Origin: Sporomusaceae bacterium UBA1887
GTDB lineage: Bacteria > Bacillota > Negativicutes > Sporomusales > DSM-15969
NCBI GenBank assembly: GCA_002337925.1
Contig: DDHB01000096.1
Location: 59,300-67,377 of the forward strand
Reading direction: 5' to 3'
Length of the DNA: 8,078 nt
Translations under genes and position numbers: made by a program
Notes under the pieces: model-generated
The model's input: the letters and a program-made list of their open reading frames with translations, nothing else
Told to the model about the DNA's origin: nothing
Database searches by the model: none
Shown here: positions 1 to 5,825 of the stretch, in pieces
Layout: the number at the start of each line of letters is the position of its first letter
Position numbering within the stretch: the stretch's first letter is position 1

Positions 1-52
1 ACAATATGGGTGTTTTATTTTATAGCTATACAAAAACAACCTGACGGGGAAA

Positions 53-69
53 GCTATTAATAAAATAGC
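53..69. promoter_or_regulatory. Inverted repeat upstream of rph, possible operator
   Basis: Two perfect 6-bp arms, GCTATT at 53-58 and AATAGC at 64-69, flank a 5-base spacer. The repeat lies 16 bases before the rph start codon and touches the ribosome site. A separate 10-bp perfect palindrome, TATAGCTATA, lies at 21-30. The position suits a repressor operator or a small leader hairpin affecting rph expression, but that is inference. I see no convincing -35/-10 pair in the 85 bases available, and no sequence I recognise as the rifamycin-associated element described upstream of actinomycete rph genes. The AT-rich composition makes a chance inverted repeat possible. Confidence 0.35.
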
Positions 70-85
70 CTGAGGAGAGAAATAA

Positions 86-2704
86 ATGAGTCACTTTGTA
101 CTTGGCTTTCAAGATATAGATAAAACAAAGCTCTCGGTGGTTGGGGGGAAGGGAGCCAACCTGGGGGAGCTTGCTAGAATCGAGGGCATACATGTACCCG
201 ACGGGTTTTGTATTGCTACGGCAGCCTATAAAAGAATCATCGAAGAATCGCCTTCCATTAATGGATTACTTGATCAGTTATCACTATTAAAGTTGAAAGA
301 CCGGGATAGAATTAGTCAACTTAGCAGTGAGATTCGCGGAATTATCGAAGGGACCATGATCCCTCAAGACATCAGTGACGAGATCACCCAGCGTCTTTTA
401 CAGCTTGGTGAAAAAGATGCCTATGCAGTGCGCTCCAGTGCAACGGCCGAAGATTTGCCGACAGCCTCTTTTGCGGGCCAGCAGGATACGTACTTGAACA
501 TTGTCGGCAAGGATGCAATCCTCAAGCATATCAGCAGGTGCTGGGCATCACTGTTTACCGATCGGGCAGTGACATATCGCATTCAAAATGGCTTCGACCA
601 CCGGAAAGTCCACCTATCAGTGGTTATTCAAAAGATAGTCTTTCCTGACGTGGCAGGGATTTTGTTTACAGCCGATCCCGTCACTTCTAATCGGAAAGTG
701 GTATCCATCGATGCCAGCTTTGGGCTTGGTGAGGCCTTGGTCTCGGGCCTGGTGAATGCGGATAACTATAAAGTGCGTAATGGTGAGATTCTTGATAAGA
801 AGTTATCTACCAAAAAGCTGGCTATTTATGCTTTACAAGACGGCGGCACGCAGGAACAGACGATTGAGCCTGAACGGCAGAGTCAGCAGGCGTTGACGGA
901 TGAACAGATTCTAAGCCTTACACGCATGGGCAGAAGGATCGAAGAACATTTCGGCTACCCTCAGGATATTGAATGGTGTGTGGCTGATGGTACGATTTAT
1001 ATTGTCCAGAGTCGGCCCATCACGACTTTATATCCCATCCCGGACGTGAACGATGGGCAAAACCATGTCTACGTATCAGTCGGTCATCAGCAAATGATGA
1101 CTGATGCCATGAAACCACTGGGGTTGTCTTTTTTCCTGTTAATAACCTATGCCCCTATGTTTAAAGCAGGTGGCAGGTTGTTTGTGGATGTCGCATATAA
1201 TCTGGCCTCACCCGATAGTCGGGAAATGATCATAAACGTCTTGGGCCAATCTGATCCGCTCATCAAAGATGCACTGATGACTATCGTTGAACGTGGCGAT
1301 TTTATCAAATCAGTACCTGATGAAGAAAAAGGACAAAGGCCCAGTAAAGGTAACAAAGTTGTACTGCCGGAGGTTTTTCGGGGGAAATTTGAATGCAATC
1401 CGGCCATCGTCGCGGATTTGATTCAAAGCAATCAGGCGTCGATAGAGCAGTTGAAACAAACCATTCGAACAAAAGCTGGAACAGATTTATTTGAGTTTAT
1501 TTTAGAAGATATGGAGGAGCTAAAGAAGGTTCTAACAAATCCGCAGGGCTTAGGCGTAATTATGGCTGCTGTCGATGCTTCAGCCTGGATCAATGAAAAA
1601 ATGAACATGTGGCTGGGAGAAAAGAACGCGGCAGATACACTTTCCCAATCGGTACCTAATAATATTACGTCGGAAATGGGTCTGGAGCTATTGGATGTTG
1701 CAGACGTAATTCGTCCATATCCGGAAGTGATCGCATATTTGCAGCAGGTGAAAGAGGAAGATTTTTTAGACCAACTGGTTAAACTCGATGGTGGTCAGGT
1801 AACCCGAGACGCTATCGAGGCTTATCTTAACAAATACGGCATGCGCTGTACCGGAGAAATTGACATTACGAAAACCCGCTGGAGCGAAAAACCAGCGACA
1901 CTTGTCCCCATGATTCTGAGTAACATCAAAAACTTTGCGCCGAATGCCAGCAAGCAAAAATTTGAGCAAGGACGACAGGAAGCTTTGCAAAAAGAACACG
2001 AGTTACTAGAACGATTACGCTATTTACCGGATGGAGAGCAAAAGGTGAAAGAAACAAAACAAATGATCGACCTAATCCGGACATTCATCGGCTATCGTGA
2101 ATATCCCAAATACGGCATGATTAATCGCTACTTCGTCTATAAGCAGGCTTTACTGAAAGAAGCCGAACAGCTGGTACAAGCGGGCATCATTCGTGAAAAA
2201 GCAGATATCTACTATCTCACGTTTGAAGAACTGCGCGAAGTAGTACGCACAAGGACAGTGGATGATCAGGTGATCAGCAAGCGGCAGGACGAGTACAAGG
2301 GCTATGAAAAACTAACTCCTCCGCGCGTGATGACGTCTGATGGAGAAATCCTCACCGGTAGGTACAAACGGGAAAACCTCCCCACTGGAGCGATAGCGGG
2401 GCTAGCTGTTTCTGCCGGTGTGATAGAGGGACGGGCACGTGTCATCTTAAGTATGACAGACGCTGATCTGGCAGAAGGCGATATATTAGTCACTTCCTTT
2501 ACCGATCCCAGCTGGACACCTTTGTTTGTATCGATAAAAGGCCTGGTTACCGAAGTGGGCGGATTGATGACCCATGGAGCCGTTATTGCCCGGGAATATG
2601 GACTGCCGGCAGTAGTCGGCGTAGAAAATGCGACTAAGCTGATCAAGGACGGACAGAGAATCCGGGTGAATGGAACGGAAGGCTATGTGGAGACGTTATC
2701 CTAA
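86..2704 (+). CDS. rph: Rifamycin phosphotransferase (PEP-synthase-like)
   Basis: Cytosolic enzyme of 872 residues. Family members transfer the beta-phosphate of ATP to the C21 hydroxyl of rifamycins, giving inactive drug, AMP and phosphate. The three-domain layout is intact. The N-terminal ATP-grasp region (about 1-315) carries GGKGANLGEL at 20-29 with K22, YAVRSSATAEDLP from 113 with R116, and DIEWCV...IYIVQSRPIT with E296, Q308 and R310. A central helical drug-binding region (about 325-755) includes KYGMRCTGEIDITKTRW at 583-599 and GYREYPKYGMINRYF at 669-683, both typical of Rph. The C-terminal swivelling phosphohistidine domain (about 770-872) has TDPSWTPLF at 806-814 and the catalytic H830 in GGLMTHGAVIARE. 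The length is close to the roughly 867 residues of the Listeria enzyme. The start is supported by GAGGAGAG at 72-79, six bases upstream. The main alternative is a general PEP synthase, but the middle domain and final region fit Rph better. There is no frameshift and no clear terminator after it. Confidence 0.92.
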   Translation: MSHFVLGFQDIDKTKLSVVGGKGANLGELARIEGIHVPDGFCIATAAYKRIIEESPSINGLLDQLSLLKLKDRDRISQLSSEIRGIIEGTMIPQDISDEITQRLLQLGEKDAYAVRSSATAEDLPTASFAGQQDTYLNIVGKDAILKHISRCWASLFTDRAVTYRIQNGFDHRKVHLSVVIQKIVFPDVAGILFTADPVTSNRKVVSIDASFGLGEALVSGLVNADNYKVRNGEILDKKLSTKKLAIYALQDGGTQEQTIEPERQSQQALTDEQILSLTRMGRRIEEHFGYPQDIEWCVADGTIYIVQSRPITTLYPIPDVNDGQNHVYVSVGHQQMMTDAMKPLGLSFFLLITYAPMFKAGGRLFVDVAYNLASPDSREMIINVLGQSDPLIKDALMTIVERGDFIKSVPDEEKGQRPSKGNKVVLPEVFRGKFECNPAIVADLIQSNQASIEQLKQTIRTKAGTDLFEFILEDMEELKKVLTNPQGLGVIMAAVDASAWINEKMNMWLGEKNAADTLSQSVPNNITSEMGLELLDVADVIRPYPEVIAYLQQVKEEDFLDQLVKLDGGQVTRDAIEAYLNKYGMRCTGEIDITKTRWSEKPATLVPMILSNIKNFAPNASKQKFEQGRQEALQKEHELLERLRYLPDGEQKVKETKQMIDLIRTFIGYREYPKYGMINRYFVYKQALLKEAEQLVQAGIIREKADIYYLTFEELREVVRTRTVDDQVISKRQDEYKGYEKLTPPRVMTSDGEILTGRYKRENLPTGAIAGLAVSAGVIEGRARVILSMTDADLAEGDILVTSFTDPSWTPLFVSIKGLVTEVGGLMTHGAVIAREYGLPAVVGVENATKLIKDGQRIRVNGTEGYVETLS

Positions 2705-2800
2705 AATAAAGAGGCAGGCTCTGGATTCGGTGATGAAAATTAGGTTATCCAATGCTTAAAGTCATCATATAGTTATATAAACGGTTTATGGTGGGTTGCA

Positions 2801-3106
2801 ATGGAAGAATCAATTTTCTATTCTCTGGACTCTGAGCAGCAAGTCCTGCTCGCAGCTTTAATAGCGATCATTGTGTCGGATAAGCTTAATGAAAACCAAC
2901 TCAATATATTGGGAAACTTTGTAGAAGCAGTGGGACAAAACATATTGCTGATCCAAGCGATCGTATCGTCTAGTCCGTCAGCAACAGACTCGGACAGTTC
3001 CGCTAATACACAAGTTGAAAACCTGCAAGAGAGCATGAATAGGCTACAGCAGGAGCTAGAGGCTATGAAGGACAAGATTGCTGCCTTAGAAGGAAAACAG
3101 GAATAG
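2801..3106 (+). CDS. Small coiled-coil protein of unknown function
   Basis: A 101-residue protein that I cannot assign to a function. It has three visible parts. Residues 11-56 are rich in Leu, Ile, Val and Ala (for example VLLAALIAIIVSD at 15-27 and ILGNFVEAVGQNILLIQAIV at 36-55), probably two amphipathic or hydrophobic helices. These segments contain acidic and Gln/Asn residues, so I do not call them firm membrane segments. Residues 57-70 are a Ser/Asp/Thr linker. Residues 71-98 show a heptad-like pattern (VENLQESMNRLQQELEAMKDKIAALEG), which predicts a coiled coil. The ribosome site is GGTGGG at 2790-2795, five bases before ATG. From memory, similar short proteins with a 'LNVLGNFL..VG' segment occur in Clostridia-type genomes as uncharacterised genes; I could not check this. 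It lies 96 bases after rph with no strong terminator between them, so read-through is possible. No cysteines and no signal peptide are visible. Confidence 0.75.
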   Translation: MEESIFYSLDSEQQVLLAALIAIIVSDKLNENQLNILGNFVEAVGQNILLIQAIVSSSPSATDSDSSANTQVENLQESMNRLQQELEAMKDKIAALEGKQE

Positions 3107-3118
3107 CTCGTATAACCC

Positions 3119-3208
3119 GGGGACAGGAAGCTTGTTTCGCTTTGAGAGTGATGGCGCAAATAGCAGGACTATCACGTTTTGAAAGCTTGAAACAGACCTC
3201 CTGTTCCC
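3119..3208. repeat. 90-base imperfect hairpin, REP/MITE-like element
   Basis: The outer arms at 3119-3138 and 3189-3208 pair over 20 positions with two mismatches and two G-U pairs. Inside them, GCTTT (3139-3143) pairs with AAAGC (3182-3186), and GTGAT (3148-3152) pairs with ATCAC (3171-3175), leaving an 18-base loop at 3153-3170. The structure begins 13 bases after the stop of the 101-residue gene. No T-run follows on the plus strand, so it is not a standard intrinsic terminator. The GGGGACAGG edge resembles the short palindromic repeats spread through many Firmicute genomes, some mobilised by RAYT transposases. That family link is from memory. No flanking target-site duplication is visible. 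A structured small RNA or an mRNA 3' stabiliser is an alternative. Confidence 0.6.
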
Positions 3209-3311
3209 ATGTTTCTTGTGATGATTTGTAAATTTGGAAGGATCTTAAGCAAGTAAGAGAGAAACAAACCATCAGAATAATCAGCACATATGTAAAAAGG
3301 GGTAGTACGTA

Positions 3312-3629
3312 ATGGCAGCTACTAAGTACCATGATGTAAGAATAACTGTACTCAAAAAACTAGAGGTACCAGAGATTCATCAAGAGTATGCCGCCGAGGG
3401 CGTTCATACACACTGTGCCAAGTATAAAGAAGGTCATGAATATATCTGTAAGAGCGTTGTAAAACCTGAGGGCTTCTGCTCATGGGCGTGGGTTGCTGTT
3501 CAGGATAAAGTAGTATTTTTAGCGTTAGGGCATGATTATCCATGGATAAAGCAACCCGGTACGGAGATTGTTTGCTGTGCGGATGGACTTCACCCAGTTC
3601 TGTATAAGTTAGAGCGAATCGATAGCTGA
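3312..3629 (+). CDS. TIGR04076 family protein
   Basis: A 105-residue soluble protein matching my recollection of the TIGR04076 family, which is widespread in anaerobic Firmicutes and has no established function. The family pattern is visible in order: an N-terminal strand V.ITVLKK (9-16), a central KYKEGHEYIC (37-46), the hallmark KPEGFCSWAW at 51-60, the GHDYPWIK region at 73-80, and the closing CCADGLHPVLYKLERI at 88-103. The five cysteines (35, 46, 56, 88, 89) could bind metal or be redox-active, but that is inference. The ribosome site AAAGGGG at 3296-3302 sits nine bases before ATG. The gene stands alone: a structured repeat lies upstream and a strong terminator follows 24 bases after the stop. 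I see no clear sigma-A promoter in the 100 bases upstream. Confidence 0.85.
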   Translation: MAATKYHDVRITVLKKLEVPEIHQEYAAEGVHTHCAKYKEGHEYICKSVVKPEGFCSWAWVAVQDKVVFLALGHDYPWIKQPGTEIVCCADGLHPVLYKLERIDS

Positions 3630-3653
3630 ACAATACAATAACAACGAACCTTT

Positions 3654-3687
3654 AAAAAATCCTAGTTATACTGGGATTTTTTTGTTT
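3654..3687 (+). terminator. Intrinsic terminator after the TIGR04076 gene
   Basis: A 13-bp stem (3654-3666 with 3670-3682, one T-G wobble) closes on the 3-base loop TAT. The 3' arm ends in a run of seven T's (3677-3683), followed by GTTT. The matching A-run at 3654-3659 could let it work on the minus strand too, but no minus-strand gene lies nearby. It ends the 3312-3629 gene and separates it from the following cysteine-rich small gene. Confidence 0.9.
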
Positions 3688-3765
3688 ATCCCGCTGCGTT
3701 CCGGACATACTGGGACATAGGAGCGTGATCGTACTCCAATTCGATGAGTAAGAAGGAATGCTAAG

Positions 3766-3906
3766 ATGCTTACTGCCAGCAATGACAAGGAACTCAGAAT
3801 ATGTGATTCCTGTGGTAAAGAACGAGAATGTTACGTAGAACGGAAGCGCGATACCGAACAGGCCCTGTGCGTATATTGCTTATCTACGATGTATTGCTTT
3901 TTCTAA
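3766..3906 (+). CDS. 46-residue six-cysteine zinc-ribbon-like microprotein
   Basis: A short open frame translating to a 46-residue protein, ATG at 3766 and TAA at 3904-3906. It contains six cysteines (13, 16, 22, 35, 38, 44) arranged as two copies of C-x2-C-x5-C, each followed by an aromatic residue: CDSCGKERECY and CVYCLSTMYCF. Two CxxC pairs separated by 18 residues suggest a zinc ribbon or small zinc-finger fold. The middle is charged (ERKRDTEQ at 25-32), as in nucleic-acid-binding or adaptor zinc ribbons, but no function can be named. AGAAGGA at 3751-3757 gives a ribosome site eight bases before ATG. An ATG at 3758 in another frame overlaps this site and soon hits a stop. The gene is fenced by terminators at 3654-3687 and 3968-4015, so it appears to be its own transcription unit. 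Confidence is limited because it is short and I have no homology search. Confidence 0.7.
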   Translation: MLTASNDKELRICDSCGKERECYVERKRDTEQALCVYCLSTMYCFF

Positions 3907-3967
3907 GAGGAGAAAGAAGCGGCGAGAATTGCACCTGCTGACTTAAGCGGCAGCAAATGAATAGTTA

Positions 3968-4015
3968 AGTTCCTGCAAAGGTAATAAGCACTTTGCAGGA
4001 ACTCTTTTGTTTTTA
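3968..4015 (+). terminator. Strong intrinsic terminator after the 46-codon gene
   Basis: A perfect 13-bp stem pairs 3968-3980 (AGTTCCTGCAAAG) with 3991-4003 (CTTTGCAGGAACT) around a 10-base loop. It is followed by CTTTTGTTTTT at 4004-4014. It lies 61 bases past the stop of the cysteine-rich small gene and 41 bases before the DUF89 start. Between the small gene and this hairpin there is only a weak 5-bp stem (TGCTG/CAGCA near 3940-3959). Confidence 0.92.
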
Positions 4016-4055
4016 TGGTAAATAGTGATATATGCCTAGAGGGGAGCGTGGTAGG

Positions 4056-4934
4056 GTGAACCTAAATTTGGAATGCATTACTTGTAATATCAAGCAAGTG
4101 TTAGCGGTAACAGATTTGCTGAAAGTAGATGCCGCTGCGAAAGAAATCATTATGCGGGATGTTTTGGGTTATCTCCATTCTGCCGACTACAAACGATCGA
4201 ACCCTGAAGTGATCCGGGGGACCTGGGATATCACTACACGCCATATCAACGATCCTAATCCCTACAGGGAAATCAAGTGCGTGTATAACACAGAGCTTGC
4301 CAATATGACGGACACAGTCAGAGCACTGATTGAGCAGTCACCCGATAAGCTCGATACAGCGCTTAAGATTGCAATCACTGCCAATTTGATTGATTTTGCC
4401 GCTAACCATACTTTTGATGAAGCCATGGTGCTGCGCAAAATAGCGACCGCCAACGAACAGCAGCTGGCAGTCGACGATAGTAACGCTCTGTTTGAAAGCC
4501 TGCAAACTGCTCATACACTGCTCTACCTGGGGGATAACTGCGGTGAGATCGTGCTGGATAAGCTGTTTATTGAATACATAAAAATAGCCTTTCCCAACAT
4601 CAAAGTCTATTTTGGTGTACGAGGTGAGCCTATAGTCAATGATGTAACACTGGATGACGCTGCAATGGTCCGGATGGAGGAAGTAGCTGAAGTGATTAGC
4701 AATGGCGACGGATCATTGGGGACTGTGATAGAGAGAACGGCTGCTGCCTTTCGTGATGTTTTTTATCAGGCCGATGTTATCATCGCCAAAGGGCAAGGGA
4801 ACTTTGAAAGTCTGAGTGAAATAGACCGTAGCAATATCTTCTTTCTGTTTATGGCCAAATGTGATGCCGTTGCAGGCTTGCTGCAGGTACCTAAGCTGTC
4901 CATTGTATGTGCAAAAAATCAAATAACAGTATAA
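4056..4934 (+). CDS. DUF89 (ARMT1-like) metal-dependent phosphatase
   Basis: A 292-residue cytosolic protein of the DUF89 family, whose studied members are metal-dependent phosphatases proposed to remove damaged or excess phosphorylated metabolites. The CxxC near the N-terminus (C7-x-x-C10, ECITCNIKQ) fits the prokaryotic subfamily I. Likely metal and phosphate ligands are D160 and N161 in YLGDNCGEIVLDK, N195 and D196 in GEPIVNDVTLDDA, and K245 in AKGQGNFESL. The late segment FFLFMAKCDAVA (262-273) is also characteristic. I prefer the GTG start at 4056: AGAGGGGAG at 4038-4046 lies nine bases before it, and the protein then begins VNLNLECITC as family members do. An in-frame ATG at 4032 would add eight residues but would place the ribosome site inside the gene. 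It follows a strong terminator, so it needs its own promoter in the short gap, where I cannot pick one. The substrate is unknown. Confidence 0.85.
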   Translation: MNLNLECITCNIKQVLAVTDLLKVDAAAKEIIMRDVLGYLHSADYKRSNPEVIRGTWDITTRHINDPNPYREIKCVYNTELANMTDTVRALIEQSPDKLDTALKIAITANLIDFAANHTFDEAMVLRKIATANEQQLAVDDSNALFESLQTAHTLLYLGDNCGEIVLDKLFIEYIKIAFPNIKVYFGVRGEPIVNDVTLDDAAMVRMEEVAEVISNGDGSLGTVIERTAAAFRDVFYQADVIIAKGQGNFESLSEIDRSNIFFLFMAKCDAVAGLLQVPKLSIVCAKNQITV

Positions 4935-4949
4935 CAGCATAACAAATAA

Positions 4950-4983
4950 GAACGGGTCATCTCGCACAAGAGATGACCCGTTC
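4950..4983. terminator. Hairpin between convergent genes, likely shared terminator
   Basis: A perfect 14-bp stem pairs 4950-4963 with 4970-4983 around the 6-base loop GCACAA. It sits between the ends of the DUF89 gene (+) and the HAD phosphatase gene (-). Read on the minus strand it is followed by CTTATTTGTTATG, a fair T-rich tail. On the plus strand the tail CGTATTATAC is poor. It is therefore best as the terminator of the minus-strand operon, and may also stop plus-strand transcripts less efficiently. Confidence 0.82.
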
Positions 4984-4996
4984 CGTATTATACAGA

Positions 4997-5794
4997 TTAT
5001 TCTTTTTGTAAAGCAGCAGCTAGTTCGCGTACCCCTGCAAACACATAATCAGGCTGTACTTCGGAACTCGTTAAATCGGTTTGCTTTGTTTCGCCGCTTA
5101 GGACTAATATGCCGCAAATGGCTGCGTTTTCAGCCAGCTTGATATCCGTGTATAACCGGTCGCCGACCATGGCCGTCTCTTCACGGGGGCAGTTTAACTT
5201 TGCCACCAGTACATCGATGATCTCCTGATACGGTTTGCCGATAATCTTAGCCCGCTGGCCTGTGGAAGAGTAGATGAGTTCCAGCATGGCCCCTACATCA
5301 GGAATGTAGCCTGACCGTTCGTCGGTCGGACAATTGATGTCCGGGTGGGTGGCAATGAGCGGCACACCTTCGCGAATCAAATGGCAAGCCTCAGTCAACT
5401 TGGCATAGTTTAAGGTCTGATCAAAGCCTAACACGACAAAATCAGGTGCAGAATCAGTCAACGTAAAACCGTGTGCAAGAAATTCCTGCTCCAGATCGGG
5501 TGTACCTAATAAGAAGATCCGGGCATTCGGTTTGATGCTGCTCAGATATAAAGCAGTCGCTTCACCGGAAGTTAAGATTTGATCGATAGTGGCATCAAGG
5601 CCAAGCGCTTGCAGCTTGTTGACATAGCTCTGCTTGTTTTTGGACGAGTTATTAGTCAGAAAAACATATTGTCTGCCACTTTCGGCCAGGTAGTCGAGAA
5701 ACTCCTTAGCGCCCGGCAGCAGCTTTTGACCTAAATAAATCGTTCCGTCCATATCTAAAGCAAAGTACTTTAGCTTTTGTAAACCTGCAGGCAT
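4997..5794 (-). CDS. HAD-superfamily IIA phosphatase (NagD/AraL-like)
   Basis: A 265-residue cytosolic phosphatase. HAD motif I is DMDGT with nucleophile D14 and acid/base D16. Motif II is T47 in FLTNNSS. Motif III is K187 in IIGKP. Motif IV is GDRLYTDI at 211-218, with D212 and D217 for magnesium. The C2-type cap between motifs II and III, with GFDQTLNYAKL at 123-133 and ATHPDINCPTD at 148-158, marks subclass IIA, which contains NagD, AraL and p-nitrophenyl/glycerol phosphate phosphatases. Length is normal. ATG is preceded by AGGAGAG (5807-5801 on the minus strand) at six bases. It lies 31 bases downstream of the antiporter gene and no terminator separates them, so the two are probably cotranscribed. 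I infer that it dephosphorylates an imported sugar or polyol phosphate. Sequence alone cannot choose the substrate, so I give no symbol. Confidence 0.9.
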   Translation of the reverse strand: MPAGLQKLKYFALDMDGTIYLGQKLLPGAKEFLDYLAESGRQYVFLTNNSSKNKQSYVNKLQALGLDATIDQILTSGEATALYLSSIKPNARIFLLGTPDLEQEFLAHGFTLTDSAPDFVVLGFDQTLNYAKLTEACHLIREGVPLIATHPDINCPTDERSGYIPDVGAMLELIYSSTGQRAKIIGKPYQEIIDVLVAKLNCPREETAMVGDRLYTDIKLAENAAICGILVLSGETKQTDLTSSEVQPDYVFAGVRELAAALQKE

Positions 5795-5825
5795 GATAAC
5801 CTCTCCTAACAGTTATGAGTGTAGA

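Noticed and set aside
2710..2722. AGAG-GCAGG-CTCT hairpin after rph as a terminator
   Set aside because: The stem is only four base pairs and no T-run follows.
2766..2779. CATATAGT / TTATAT as a promoter for the 101-residue gene
   Set aside because: The region is simply AT-rich and I found no supporting -35 sequence for sigma-A or sporulation sigma factors.
2818..3159. A minus-strand frame of 113 codons opposite the 101-residue gene
   Set aside because: Its product is a low-complexity Ser/Cys-rich sequence mirroring the plus-strand Leu/Ala codons; the plus-strand frame has the better start and a heptad pattern.
3703..3719. Tandem GGACATA copies (3703-3709 and 3713-3719) and CATACT as a possible sporulation or sigma-A -10 box for the 46-codon gene
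   Set aside because: No matching -35 element at proper spacing could be defended; TTGTTT at 3682-3687 is only a weak match 18 bases away.
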